This document shows positions 27,762-36,707 of a stretch of 64,000 bases of DNA, in pieces. This DNA comes from Nucisporomicrobium flavum (GTDB taxonomy: Bacteria > Actinomycetota > Actinomycetes > Mycobacteriales > Micromonosporaceae): the NCBI RefSeq assembly GCF_016464385.1, contig NZ_JADMLH010000010.1, forward strand, positions 255,593-319,592, read 5' to 3'. Position numbers and translations under genes: made by a program. Within the stretch, counting starts at the first letter, position 1. Every line of letters starts with the position of its first letter. The notes under the pieces are model-generated. The model had not been told where the DNA came from and searched no databases. It saw only the letters and a list, made by a program, of their open reading frames with translations.

Positions 27762-28556
27762 TCACACCCGATCCAGCGGCCGATGCGGCCCGGCCGGCAA
27801 TTCCACGGATACCGCATCGCCCGGCCTGATCACGCCACCACGCAACACGACCGCCATCACCCCGGCCCGGCGCACCGGATTGCCGGCCTCGTCCTTGCCG
27901 AGCACCCGCTTCAGCAGCCCGGGCCGGAAGCGGTTGATCTGCTGACACGGGTTCCGCAGCCCGGTCACCACAACCGCAGGCCGGTCATCGACGTCAGCCC
28001 GCTCGGCCTCGGCGGCCACAACAGCCGAAAGCACCGCAACAGCGCCGGCGGTGGGATCATCCAGCGTGGCCCGCCCGGCGGCCGCCACCACATCGGCAGG
28101 CCCCTGCCCCGGCCCAACGCCGGCTCCGACGCTCGCGCCAGCCCCGGCCCCAGCTCCCCCACCGCTGCCGACACCGACACCCACACCCACACCCACACCG
28201 GCACCGAATCGCAGGATCGTGCCGCACGGCAGGCCGAGCAGGTCGATCCCCGTAGTGGTGACGTTCTCGCCCATTCCACCGGCCGGCACGTCGAACCCCT
28301 CGGCTCGTACCTCGTCGTGCAGCTCGGCCTGGATGAGGTGGACCTGGCGCAGGTTCGGCTGAAGCGGGTCGACGGCCACCCGGCTGCGGTGCCGGACCGT
28401 GACACCGGCGTGGATGTCGCCCTCGACGCCCAGCCCGGGGACCAGGACGATCTCCGGCCGGTTCGGTTTGCTGAACGAATACGCATCGTTGCAGCTCACC
28501 GCGGCGACTCCGCCACGCAACGACACTTCCGCGGGAACCTGCTGCTCAACGCTCAT
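27762..28556 (-). CDS. MOSC domain-containing protein with a low-complexity insertion
   Basis: 264 residues from MSVEQQ at 28556; an in-frame ATG at 28598 would add 14. The MOSC fold (sulphur-carrier domain of molybdenum-cofactor sulphurases) is shown by KPNRPEIVLVPGLGVEGDIHAG, AGGMGENVTTTGIDLL and VTGLRNPCQQI, whose Cys is the family's sulphur carrier. Between GTILRFG and VTGLRNPC, normally nearly contiguous, lie about 85 extra residues. The first part is almost pure Gly/Ala/Val encoded by CCCACA-type repeats, and the rest looks helical. Substrate unknown. Confidence 0.88.
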   Translation of the reverse strand: MSVEQQVPAEVSLRGGVAAVSCNDAYSFSKPNRPEIVLVPGLGVEGDIHAGVTVRHRSRVAVDPLQPNLRQVHLIQAELHDEVRAEGFDVPAGGMGENVTTTGIDLLGLPCGTILRFGAGVGVGVGVGVGSGGGAGAGAGASVGAGVGPGQGPADVVAAAGRATLDDPTAGAVAVLSAVVAAEAERADVDDRPAVVVTGLRNPCQQINRFRPGLLKRVLGKDEAGNPVRRAGVMAVVLRGGVIRPGDAVSVELPAGPHRPLDRV

Positions 28557-28722
28557 GGCCCAACCCTGCCCACGGTCGCCGTCCTTTCTCGACCCCATTT
28601 CCCGCCCACTGGCGAGCGGCCCACATCACCAGCGGCACACATCACAGCGGCACAATCACCCCCGCCACCCAGCGCGGCGCCGCCGAACCAGCCGCAGATG
28701 CCAAAACACCTCGCTCCAAGAG

Positions 28723-29256
28723 CTAGTCCGGCGGCTCCAGGAACAGCGACGACAACCGGGGCAGCCGCCGCTGCATCTCCTCCTCGTCGTCAAAATCCCA
28801 GAGCATCGCCGCGTCCGGCCGTCCAGGAGGCGCCTCGCTGGGCGGCATCTCCTCGCCGGTCGCCTGCTGGTACGCCATCTGGGCGATCGTCAGCACTTCC
28901 TCGGCCTCGAACACCGCGCCGGTGCTCGCGGCGGAGCGGACGGCGGGGACGTCGGCCAGCGAGTCGGGGTCTCGGACCGCCCGGGCCAGGACGTCGCGCC
29001 CGTTGGCGATGAGCCAGCCACGGAAATGGTCGAAGCCGTCGTCGGAGCAGCCTCCGTTGATGAGGTAGGCCGCCGCCCACAGGTCTTCCTTGCCGGAGGC
29101 GCTCATCACCTTGTCGAGGTGGCGGGCCCAGTCCACGATCTCGGCGGGGTCGCGCCCGGCCAGCTCGGCTGCCGCCCGTTTCGCCACCTCGTCCGGCGAG
29201 GCCGGCCGGTCGGCGGTCGCCCGGTCGATGACCGCCCAGAAGTCGTCCGTTCTCAT
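28723..29256 (-). CDS. DUF4240 domain-containing protein
   Basis: 177 residues from the ATG at 29256 (MRTDDFWAVID); an ATG 30 bp further upstream is possible. The DUF4240 signature is clear: FWAVID at the start, DLWAAAYLINGGCSDDGFDH, FRGWLIANGRDV and RDPDSLA. The C-terminus is acidic (DFDDEEE). The family is widespread and uncharacterised. It is divergent from the phosphotransferase-like gene, sharing a 53-bp promoter gap. Confidence 0.9.
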   Translation of the reverse strand: MRTDDFWAVIDRATADRPASPDEVAKRAAAELAGRDPAEIVDWARHLDKVMSASGKEDLWAAAYLINGGCSDDGFDHFRGWLIANGRDVLARAVRDPDSLADVPAVRSAASTGAVFEAEEVLTIAQMAYQQATGEEMPPSEAPPGRPDAAMLWDFDDEEEMQRRLPRLSSLFLEPPD

Positions 29257-29309
29257 GTCCGACAGCCTGCCAGCCGGGTACGACAAAAGCGGGGAGGCAG
29301 GATGGGGGC

Positions 29310-30272
29310 ATGCGTCCGGTATCGCTGCCCGAGATCGCTTACGGCGCTACCGCCGTACGCCCGGATTGGGATGATCTGCCACCCACCGTGCGGTCGGCGA
29401 TCAACGACCGGTTCGGGTCTCCGGTCGTTTCCGCCGCCACCGCGGGTGGCGGCTTCACCAGGGCTTTCGCGGCCATCGTCGAGACGGCAGCCGGCGAACG
29501 CGCCTTCCTCAAGGCGGCCCCGCTCGCAGACCCCCCATCCGACGCGTACGCCCGTGAGGCGGCCATCACATCAGCGCTGCCACCCGAGGTCCCCGCCGCC
29601 CGCCCGCGCTGGACCCTCGTCGCCGGAGGCCACTACGTGCTCTGCCTGGAGGCGGTTCGCGGGCGCGTACCCGAGCTGCCCTGGAAGCCGGACGACCTCG
29701 CCTCGGCCTTGCAGGCGTGGCAGCGAGCATCGACAGCACTGGCCGTCTCACCGGTGGCGGCGTTGCCCCGGCTGAGCGACATCGTCCGCGGAGAGCTGTC
29801 GTGGTGGTCGGAGATCGCAGCGGGACGCGCGCCGATCCCACCGTCGCCCGCGTGGGTCCGTAGTCACCTCGACGACCTCGCGCGCCTGGAACAGGGCCTT
29901 CCCCCGCTGGTCGAGGGCCCGGCGATGCTCCACGGCGACCTCAGGATCGACAACATCATGATCGATGCGTACGGGAAGAGCTGGCTGTGCGACTGGACGT
30001 GGCCCTGCCTCGGCGCACCGTGGTTCGACACCGTCACGTTGCTCGTCACCGTGTACGCGAGCGGCCTGGACACCGACCGCCTGCTGGAGCCGTGGGGAGC
30101 TCCGGACGCCGGCGTGGACGGCACGCTGGCCGCGATGAGCGGCTACTGGCTGACCCGGGCGGCCGGTGGCCCGAGCAGCGCCTCCCCGCACGGCCGGCAA
30201 CACCAACGGTTCAGCGGCGGCCAGGCGCTGGCCTGGCTCGCGGCACGCCGGGGCTGGCCGACAACGGGCTGA
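29310..30272 (+). CDS. Aminoglycoside phosphotransferase-fold (APH) family protein
   Basis: 320 residues. The kinase-like core is visible: a glycine-containing N-lobe (TAGGGFTRAFA), Lys in AFLKAAP, the catalytic LHGDLRIDNIMI and the metal-binding Asp in CDWTWPCLGAPWFD. GGAGG lies 14 bp before the ATG. The fold covers antibiotic kinases, homoserine and choline kinases; nothing here shows a resistance function, so only the family is assigned. Confidence 0.88.
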   Translation: MRPVSLPEIAYGATAVRPDWDDLPPTVRSAINDRFGSPVVSAATAGGGFTRAFAAIVETAAGERAFLKAAPLADPPSDAYAREAAITSALPPEVPAARPRWTLVAGGHYVLCLEAVRGRVPELPWKPDDLASALQAWQRASTALAVSPVAALPRLSDIVRGELSWWSEIAAGRAPIPPSPAWVRSHLDDLARLEQGLPPLVEGPAMLHGDLRIDNIMIDAYGKSWLCDWTWPCLGAPWFDTVTLLVTVYASGLDTDRLLEPWGAPDAGVDGTLAAMSGYWLTRAAGGPSSASPHGRQHQRFSGGQALAWLAARRGWPTTG

Positions 30273-30296
30273 GCTGCCGCGGTGCCCCGGCTGGAT

Positions 30297-30326
30297 TTGG
30301 GGACGCCCGAGCGAGCCTGATACATT
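30297..30326 (+). promoter_or_regulatory. Putative rpsT promoter
   Basis: TTGGGG (30297-30302), an 18-bp spacer and TACATT (30321-30326) resemble a housekeeping sigma-70 promoter. The rpsT GTG is 90 bp downstream. Similar to the rplU promoter (TTGGGA-18-TACTCT). Confidence 0.5.
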
Positions 30327-30415
30327 GGTTCGTCGCGTGTGGTGACGCGCTGCTACCCGCTGCGCCCGCCACCGTCCGAGTACATCATCCGAACTAGTCA
30401 GGACAAGGCTGTCGC

Positions 30416-30682
30416 GTGGCGAACATCAAGTCCCAGATCAAGCGCAACCGGCAGAACGAGAAGGCCCGGCTGCGCAACAAGTCGGTCAAGTCGTCGCTGA
30501 AGACCGTGATCCGCAAGCTGAACGAGGCGAGCGAGGCCGGAGACACCGCGACGGCCACCACGCTGCTGCGTGTCGCCTCGCGCCAGCTCGACAAGGCCGC
30601 TAGCAAGGGCGTCATCCACAAGAACCAGGCGGCGAACCGCAAGTCGGCCATCGCCAAGCGGATCGCCTCGCTGTCCGCCTGA
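30416..30682 (+). CDS. rpsT: 30S ribosomal protein S20
   Basis: 88 residues starting at a GTG ([22 protein letters not shown]). Highly basic, all-helical, and collinear with bacterial S20 to its end ([11 protein letters not shown]). It binds the 5' domain of 16S rRNA. Monocistronic: its own promoter upstream and a strong hairpin terminator 80 bp downstream. Confidence 0.98.
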   Translation: MANIKSQIKRNRQNEKARLRNKSVKSSLKTVIRKLNEASEAGDTATATTLLRVASRQLDKAASKGVIHKNQAANRKSAIAKRIASLSA

Positions 30683-30762
30683 CCTGCGCCGCCCCGCGCC
30701 CGCCGCGGAGCAGCACAACGGCCGCCGCCTCCGGGTGAGCGGCCGGGTCGAGGACCACACTC

Positions 30763-30798
30763 CAGGCACCGCCGGACCTTCAGGTCCAGCGGTGCCTG
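30763..30798 (+). terminator. rpsT terminator hairpin
   Basis: CAGGCACCGC pairs with GCGGTGCCTG, and inside this GGACC pairs with GGTCC around a TTCA tetraloop, giving a 16-bp stem with one mismatch. No long U-tract follows, as is common in actinobacteria. Confidence 0.85.
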
Positions 30799-31032
30799 AG
30801 TCGTATCCCCACCCAGCCCAGGCGCCCCATCCCGGCCGGCCGGCGAACGTGGCGAAGACCACTCACCTCCGGCGCGCTCCTACCGATCCGGTGAGCCTGG
30901 TGGACAGAACTGCACTCTTCGTAGCGGCCGCGGACGGCGTGCCCACAAACGCCGGGCGCCGAGCCACGGGCGCTGTGCCACGGGCGCTGTGCCACGGGCA
31001 CCGGGCGCGAGGCGCCGACCACGTGGCGACGG

Positions 31033-31244
31033 CACGGGCCACGGGCGACGGCACGGGCCACGGGCGACGGCACGGACCACGGGCCACGGCACGGACCACG
31101 GGCCACGGCACGGACCACGGGCCACGGCACGGACCACGGGCCACGGCACGGACCACGGGCCACGGCACGGACCACGGGCGACGGCACGGGCCACGGGCAC
31201 GAGCGACGGGCGACGGGCGACGGGCGACGGGCGACGGGCGACGG
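31033..31244. repeat. 19-bp tandem array (nine units) merging into a 7-bp array (six units)
   Basis: Unit CACGGACCACGGGCCACGG, 19 bp, repeated from 31033 with exact spacing (31033, 31052, 31071, 31090, 31109, 31128, 31147, 31166, 31185). Five central copies are identical; the outer ones carry GGGCC and GCGACGG variants. From 31203 the sequence becomes six copies of GCGACGG. Confidence 0.92.
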
Positions 31245-31735
31245 CCTGAGGGGCCATGGGTGCCGGGCCACCGGCGCCGGGCGCGGGGCGACGGCCACGG
31301 GCCGAGAGGGCCGCGATTGGTTCTTCCGCACCCCGAACCACCGACCGGCACGGCGGCCGGCGACGCGACTTGGCCGCCGGGGCCGGCATTGCACCCAAGC
31401 CCGGATGCGGGCGCGACCAGGCCGGGACGGCACCCGCCGGGCCGTGCGCCACGGGACCGTGCTGCGGCCGTACCTATATAGGCCATCACCGCGAAAGGGC
31501 AACCGGACACGCCCGAGTTAGGCCGTCTGTGCGATTCGACCCTCGGCGATCGGTTCGGATGTGCGTCGGATCACGTTGGCCTCGCGGGCCAGACATCCAG
31601 CCTGATCGAGTACGTCACGCCTGGGGCAGGCATGGCGGTTTGCCGATATGTCTGGTTTCGCGTTCCCCGGTCAGAGGGATGCGCGCAGGAGTGAGCCGTA
31701 CGGAAGTGTCGGACCAGCGTGCGAAGATTCTCGGC

Positions 31736-32707
31736 GTGAACAGCGCGCCTCCCTCCCTGCTCCTTGTCGTCGGCGACGAGGAGCTGCTTGCCGCCCGGGC
31801 GGTCGCCGCGGCGGTCGAGGCGGCCCGCGCGGCCGAGCCCGGTGCGGATGTCCGGGAGTATGAGGGCGGTCAGCTGGCCGCCGGCGAGGTGGCCGAGATG
31901 CTGAGCCCGTCGCTGTTCGGCGGGCGGCGGGTGCTGGTGATCCGCAGCGGGCAGGACGCGCGGAAGGATCTGATCACCGCGTTGCTCGCGTATGCGAAGA
32001 ATCCCGACCCCGACGTGACGTTGATCGTCACGCACCTCGGCGGCGCGAAGGGCAAGGCGCTGACCGACGGGCTGAAGTCCGCGGGGGCGACCGTGGTGGC
32101 CGCCGCGAAGCTCAAGGGTGATCGGGAGCGGACGGCGTTCGTGCGGGACGAGTTCCGGCGCAACGGCGGGCGGTGCGACGAGCCGGCCGCCGCGGCGCTG
32201 CTCCAGGCCGTCGGCACCGACCTGCGCGAGATCGCCGCCGCGTGTTCGCAGCTGCTCGCCGACACCGACGGCAAGATCACCCCTGCGGTGGTCGCGCGGT
32301 ACTACAAGGGCCGGGCGGAGGTCAGCGGGTTCGCGGTGGCCGACGCTGCGATGATCGGCGACGTTCCCGCGGCGCTCGAGGCGCTGCGGTGGGCCCTGCA
32401 TGTCGGCGTGGACCCGGTGCCGATCGCCGACGCGATCGCTGACGGCGTGCGGACGGTCGCTCGGGTCGCGTCGGCGGGTCGCGGCAATCCGTACCAGATG
32501 GCGAGTTCGCTGGGGATGCCCGCCTGGAAGATCCAGAAGGCTCAGGAGCGGGCGCGCGGCTGGTCCCCGGAGGGTCTGGTCGACGCGATGCGCGCGGCCG
32601 CCGAGTGCAACGCCGCGGTCAAGGGCGGCGGCGAGGACCGGGGGTACGCGCTCGAGCAGGCCGTGTTCGCCGTGGCCGAGGCGCGCCGTTCCGGAGGATC
32701 CCGGTGA
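31736..32707 (+). CDS. holA: DNA polymerase III delta subunit
   Basis: About 323 residues. LLLVVGDEELLAARAV at the N-terminus, FGGRRVLVIR and the C-terminal region (GNPYQMASSLGMPAWKIQKAQERARGW) are typical of HolA, which opens the sliding clamp as part of the clamp loader. The GTG at 31736 fits homologues best; in-frame GTG at 31706 and ATG at 31679 (near AGGAG) are alternatives and should be tested. The stop overlaps the next start (GTGA). Confidence 0.93.
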   Translation: MNSAPPSLLLVVGDEELLAARAVAAAVEAARAAEPGADVREYEGGQLAAGEVAEMLSPSLFGGRRVLVIRSGQDARKDLITALLAYAKNPDPDVTLIVTHLGGAKGKALTDGLKSAGATVVAAAKLKGDRERTAFVRDEFRRNGGRCDEPAAAALLQAVGTDLREIAAACSQLLADTDGKITPAVVARYYKGRAEVSGFAVADAAMIGDVPAALEALRWALHVGVDPVPIADAIADGVRTVARVASAGRGNPYQMASSLGMPAWKIQKAQERARGWSPEGLVDAMRAAAECNAAVKGGGEDRGYALEQAVFAVAEARRSGGSR

Positions 32708-34260
32708 CCCGTTCCCGCCGCGCCGGCCTCTCCCGCGACGAAGCCCGCCGCCAGCCCCTGTACGCCCGCATGCTCGGCCTGCAGTATCTGGCCCCGAGCG
32801 GGTTCCTGTGCTTCGTGTTCCTCGAAGGCGCGATCGCCCTCGGCATCCTCCTGGCGCTGGCCGAGCTGGTCAGCTGGTGGGGAGTGCTGGTGCTGCCGGT
32901 CACGGTCGCGGTGATGGTCAAGCTGAACGATGCGGTGGCGGGCGCGCTGACCCGGGCTTCCACGGGAGCGTCCCGGCCTGCGTCCGGCGGGCCCGGGGCC
33001 GGCGCCGCGGGGCGTGCTTCACGCGGTCGGCGTTCTGCGGCCGCCGGCCACGCAACCGATGGGCGGCAAGCCGCAGAGCTGGGCGTGGTGGGCTCCGGTT
33101 CGGAGTTCCGCTCCGCTGCGCTCGGTGACGCCGGGCATGGCACGGCGTTGGCTGAGGCGGGGCTGAGCGATCTCGGGTTCGCAGCGGAGTTGGCTGACGC
33201 CGGGCGCCGGGCGGACGTGAACCGCGAGACCGGGTTCTCCCTGCGCGATGACGATGGGGTGGGCGGTTCCGGTGTCTACGCGAGCACCAGGGCGAAGCCG
33301 GGGGACGGCGGAGCGACCCGTCGCATGGCCGCATCGACGGGCTCGGGTGACGCGACGCAGCGGCTCTCGAGGCGCCGGGCGCCTGGAGTGCAGACGGTCC
33401 GGCTCCCACCCTCCGTGATCGAACAGGCCGCCCAGGACGCCGGCCACGACCAGTCGGCGTACGGCACCTGGGCGACCGACCGTCCCGTGACGCCGGAACC
33501 GGCTCGGGACGAGCCCGGGATCGACCTGTCCACTCAGGAGCTGGACCGATTCCCGCCCGGGCAGCAGCGCCGTTTCGCGCCGGAACCGGACGATGCCGAC
33601 CCGTTCCCGGCCGACCGAGGCCGCTTCTCGGCGGAACCCGTCGTGTTGGCGCCCGAGGCCGAGTCGTTCGCGCCGGAGGCATTCACGCCGGCACCGCTCG
33701 CGCCCGGGCCGTTCACCCCGGCACCGCTCACGCCCGAGCCGTTCACCCCGGCGCCGCCGCTGTCACCGGAGCCGTTCGCGCGCGAGGACGACTACTTCAC
33801 CGCAGCACCTGATCCGTTCGCGCCCGAGGGTGACCGCTTTACCGCAGCAGCTGACCCCTTCTCGTCGGAGCCTTATCCGCTCCGCCCCGGCTACGGCGAC
33901 CCCGCCTCCACCGGCGCGGGCGCCGTGCCCGACGGGAGCGCAGGCCTGCGTCGACCGTCAGAGCGCAGGCGACGGGCAACCCACGACGACTACCTGCCGC
34001 CACTCGCGGGCGAGCTCCACAGCGACGCGGCCGGCGAACTCCGCCGCCACGCGGACGACGGACTCCGCAGCGACGCTGCCGGCGAGCTCCGCAGCGGCAC
34101 GGCCGCGACGGAACCGGACCTGTTCCCGACCGCGGACCCGTCGGCCTTCCCCATCGACCCGTCGGCGATCAACGGGCCGCGAGCTGCCACGCCGTGGCCG
34201 GCCCAGCTCGACGACCAGGACCAACGCACCCGCCAGTCAGCATCCCGCCGCTACGAGTAG
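32704..34260 (+). CDS. Membrane protein with long disordered Pro/Glu/Ala-rich C-terminal tail
   Basis: 518 residues from a GTG overlapping the holA stop. Residues ~20-85 contain a basic start and two hydrophobic segments (LAPSGFLCFVFLEGAIALGI; GVLVLPVTVAVMV), and this part is conserved beside holA in related actinomycetes, as far as I recall. The remaining ~430 residues are low complexity: PEPFTPAP-type repeats around 350-385 and GELRSDAA-type repeats around 440-465. The reading frame keeps high third-position GC to the end, so the tail is probably translated. Function unknown. Confidence 0.8.
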   Translation: MTRSRRAGLSRDEARRQPLYARMLGLQYLAPSGFLCFVFLEGAIALGILLALAELVSWWGVLVLPVTVAVMVKLNDAVAGALTRASTGASRPASGGPGAGAAGRASRGRRSAAAGHATDGRQAAELGVVGSGSEFRSAALGDAGHGTALAEAGLSDLGFAAELADAGRRADVNRETGFSLRDDDGVGGSGVYASTRAKPGDGGATRRMAASTGSGDATQRLSRRRAPGVQTVRLPPSVIEQAAQDAGHDQSAYGTWATDRPVTPEPARDEPGIDLSTQELDRFPPGQQRRFAPEPDDADPFPADRGRFSAEPVVLAPEAESFAPEAFTPAPLAPGPFTPAPLTPEPFTPAPPLSPEPFAREDDYFTAAPDPFAPEGDRFTAAADPFSSEPYPLRPGYGDPASTGAGAVPDGSAGLRRPSERRRRATHDDYLPPLAGELHSDAAGELRRHADDGLRSDAAGELRSGTAATEPDLFPTADPSAFPIDPSAINGPRAATPWPAQLDDQDQRTRQSASRRYE

Positions 34261-34267
34261 GAATCCG

Positions 34268-36679
34268 TCAGTGGTCCCGGGGCAGATCACCGGGCGCCGT
34301 AGCCCATCCCGTATCCGCCTTCTCCCCCAGTGCGAACGCCACCGTTCCGCCCCGCTGCACGAACGACTCCGGCAGCCACGACTTCTTCAGCACCGCCCCG
34401 TTCAACCGCACCCCTTGCACGTACATCCCTGTCCCGCCGGCGTTGATCGCCAACCGGACCCCGTTGCTGCGGTCGATCTCGATCCGGGTGAACACCGGGC
34501 TCCCGAGCAGTAGTTCCGCCCTGCCGGGCACCTGCGGGAACAGCCCGATGGCGGCGAACACGTACCAGGCGCTCATCGTGCCCAGGTCGTCGTTGCCGGG
34601 GAGGCCGGCCGGGCCGGTGCCGTACGCGGTGTCCACGATCTGCCGTACGGTCTCCTGCGTCTTCCACGGCTGCCCGAGCCCGTTGTACAGCCACGGCGCG
34701 TGGATGCCCGGCTCGTTCGTCGGGTCGTAGCGCAGCGCGTTGCCGCCGAGCACCGCCCAGTTGCCGTTCTCGTCGTGGAAGAAGCCGTCGAGCCGGGTGG
34801 CCGCCGCCGTCCGGCCGCCCATGAGCGCGGCGAGGCCGGACACGTCCTGCGGCACCATCCACGTGTACGTGGCGCTCGACCCCTGCGCGAAGCCGACGTC
34901 CGTGGCCGGTGTGAAGCCGCTCTGCCAGCTCCCATCGGCCCGGCGCGCGGCCTGGTAGCCGACCGCGGGGTTGAAGGTGTTCGTCCAGTAGTCGCCGCGC
35001 GGGAGCAGCTCGCGGTACAGATCCGTACGCCCGGCGCGCTGCGCCCACATGGCGAGGGAGAAGTCGGCGAGCGAGTTCTCCAGCGTTTCCGCCGCCCCAC
35101 CCCAGCAGTGACAGATGTCGTTCGCGGCGTACTTGAGGGCGAGGTACGTGGTGAGCGTCGGCCGCTGTCCCAGGCACTGGCCGGGGCACCCGGCGTCGGA
35201 GAGCGCGTCGGGGTTCTGCACGGTGGCCTGCCTGACCAGCGAGTCGAGGGCCCCGCGGACGTCGAAGTCGCGCACGCCCATCGCGTAGTACGTGGCCAGC
35301 GTCGGCGCCGCAGGGTCGCCGGTCATGACGTGGGTCGGGGCGCCGAGGTGCAGCCACCGGTCCCAGATGCCCCGGTTCTGCGCGGCGAAGTCCATCATCG
35401 ACTGCGCCATGTCCCCGGCGACGTCCGGGCGCAGGATGGCCAGCAGCTGGATCTGCGCGCGGTACTGGTCCCAGCCCGAGAACGTGCCGTACGCCGCTTC
35501 CTGTCCCGGGCGGAGGCTGTGGATCTGCAGGTCGGCGCCAAGGTAGCGGCCGTCGACGTCATTCATCGTCTGCGGCTGCATGAGCGAGTGGTAGACGGCG
35601 GTGTAGAAGGCGGTGGTGCGGGCCTCGGTGCCGCCGCCGACGCGGATCCGCTTCAGCTCGGTGGTCCAGGCAGTGCGGGTGGCAGCCGCGACCGAGTCGA
35701 CGGTCGCGCCGGCGGGCACCTCCGCCTCCCGGTTGGCCGCGGCGCCGGCCGATGAAACGTACGAGATCCCGATGCGCATCCGCACGTCCGTGTCCGAACC
35801 GGTGTCGAAGCCGACCCACCCGCCGGAGCCGCGGCCGGCCCGATCGGCGCCGGTCAGGTAGCCCTCGCCGCCGCCGGCCGTGGTGCCTCCGGGCGTGACC
35901 GCCGAGTCCTTCCACGTGCCGGTCCGCGCGAAGTCACGGTCGAACACCGCGCTGAAGTAGAGCCGGTAGTAGGAGCGCCGGTTCGGGTTGGAGGCGCCGC
36001 CCCCGTTGCCGCGCCGCCCGCAGAAACCCCCGGTCAGGACCGAGCCGTTCACCGTACGAGCGGAGGCGTCGATGCTGATCTCGGCGTCCTCGCTGCCGTT
36101 CAGCGAGTTCGAGGTGCGGAACAGCAAGTTCGCGGCCGCCCCCGCGGGGAACGAGAAGTCCCCGACGCCCGCCCGGGTGCTCACCGCCAGGTCGGTCCGC
36201 GCGCCGGAGTCGAGCGTGACCGTGTACCGCCCGGGGCTCGCCGACTCGTTGGCGTGCGAGAACGTGGCCGCGTACTTGGCGTCGCGGGTGTCCGCGGTCG
36301 GTGAGGTGTCCACGTCGCCCACGTACGGCATGATCGGCACGTCGCCCGCGGCGCCCGGATTGCACCCGGCACCGTTGACGTGGGTGAGGCTGAACCCGCG
36401 CACCTTCGTGACGTTGTACTCGTACCCGTTGGCGGCGCCGGTGCTGGTCTGGTCGCCGGTGGTGCTGGTCGGGCTCCACGCGATCATGCCGAACGGCCGG
36501 GTCGCCCCGGGCCACGTGTTGCCGCCCCGCGAGCTGCCGATGAACGGGTCCACGTACGCGGCGGGATCCGCCACGAGCGGCACGGGCGCGGCTTCCGCCC
36601 GTACGGCCGGGGCCACGGAAACGACCAGCACCGTTCCCACAGCCGCGGCCAGCAGGGAACGAACACGAGGCTTCACCAT
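34268..36679 (-). CDS. Secreted GH92 alpha-1,2-mannosidase-like glycoside hydrolase
   Basis: 803 residues from the ATG at 36679, with a signal peptide (basic start, hydrophobic core, cleavage near AEA-A at ~30). GH92 landmarks: DPFIGSSRGGNTWPGATRPFGM near the N-terminus, FSGWDQYRAQ, GFAQGSSATYTWMVPQD, and GNDDLGTMSAWYVFAAIGLF with the conserved Asp pair. The family removes mannose from mannans and N-glycans in a calcium-dependent way. The residue before the Gly in the FAQG motif is Gln599 where I expect Glu. Single secreted enzyme; no sugar transporter is beside it. Confidence 0.93.
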   Translation of the reverse strand: MVKPRVRSLLAAAVGTVLVVSVAPAVRAEAAPVPLVADPAAYVDPFIGSSRGGNTWPGATRPFGMIAWSPTSTTGDQTSTGAANGYEYNVTKVRGFSLTHVNGAGCNPGAAGDVPIMPYVGDVDTSPTADTRDAKYAATFSHANESASPGRYTVTLDSGARTDLAVSTRAGVGDFSFPAGAAANLLFRTSNSLNGSEDAEISIDASARTVNGSVLTGGFCGRRGNGGGASNPNRRSYYRLYFSAVFDRDFARTGTWKDSAVTPGGTTAGGGEGYLTGADRAGRGSGGWVGFDTGSDTDVRMRIGISYVSSAGAAANREAEVPAGATVDSVAAATRTAWTTELKRIRVGGGTEARTTAFYTAVYHSLMQPQTMNDVDGRYLGADLQIHSLRPGQEAAYGTFSGWDQYRAQIQLLAILRPDVAGDMAQSMMDFAAQNRGIWDRWLHLGAPTHVMTGDPAAPTLATYYAMGVRDFDVRGALDSLVRQATVQNPDALSDAGCPGQCLGQRPTLTTYLALKYAANDICHCWGGAAETLENSLADFSLAMWAQRAGRTDLYRELLPRGDYWTNTFNPAVGYQAARRADGSWQSGFTPATDVGFAQGSSATYTWMVPQDVSGLAALMGGRTAAATRLDGFFHDENGNWAVLGGNALRYDPTNEPGIHAPWLYNGLGQPWKTQETVRQIVDTAYGTGPAGLPGNDDLGTMSAWYVFAAIGLFPQVPGRAELLLGSPVFTRIEIDRSNGVRLAINAGGTGMYVQGVRLNGAVLKKSWLPESFVQRGGTVAFALGEKADTGWATAPGDLPRDH

Positions 36680-36707
36680 GGACCGAACCCTACGGCGACG
36701 TCGATGA

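Larger units (their letters stand above)
30683..31735. other. 1-kb intergenic region between rpsT and holA, repeat-rich
   Basis: No gene is supported. It contains the rpsT terminator (30763-30798), a 19-bp tandem array (31033-31203) running into a 7-bp array (31203-31244), and the palindrome CCTATATAGG (31473-31482) about 230 bp before holA. Reading frames through the arrays encode only low-complexity Arg/Gly/His/Pro strings on every frame. Confidence 0.7.

Noticed and set aside
29310-30272. Aminoglycoside resistance gene
   Set aside because: Only the general kinase fold is visible; the family covers many substrates and there is no resistance context.
31033-31244. Coding sequence through the 19-bp array
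   Set aside because: All frames are open only because of the repeat; translations are low-complexity and no start with a ribosome-binding site is present.
31473-31482. TATATA palindrome as the holA promoter
   Set aside because: CCTATATAGG is a tempting -10, but no -35 at the right distance was found and it is about 260 bp from holA.
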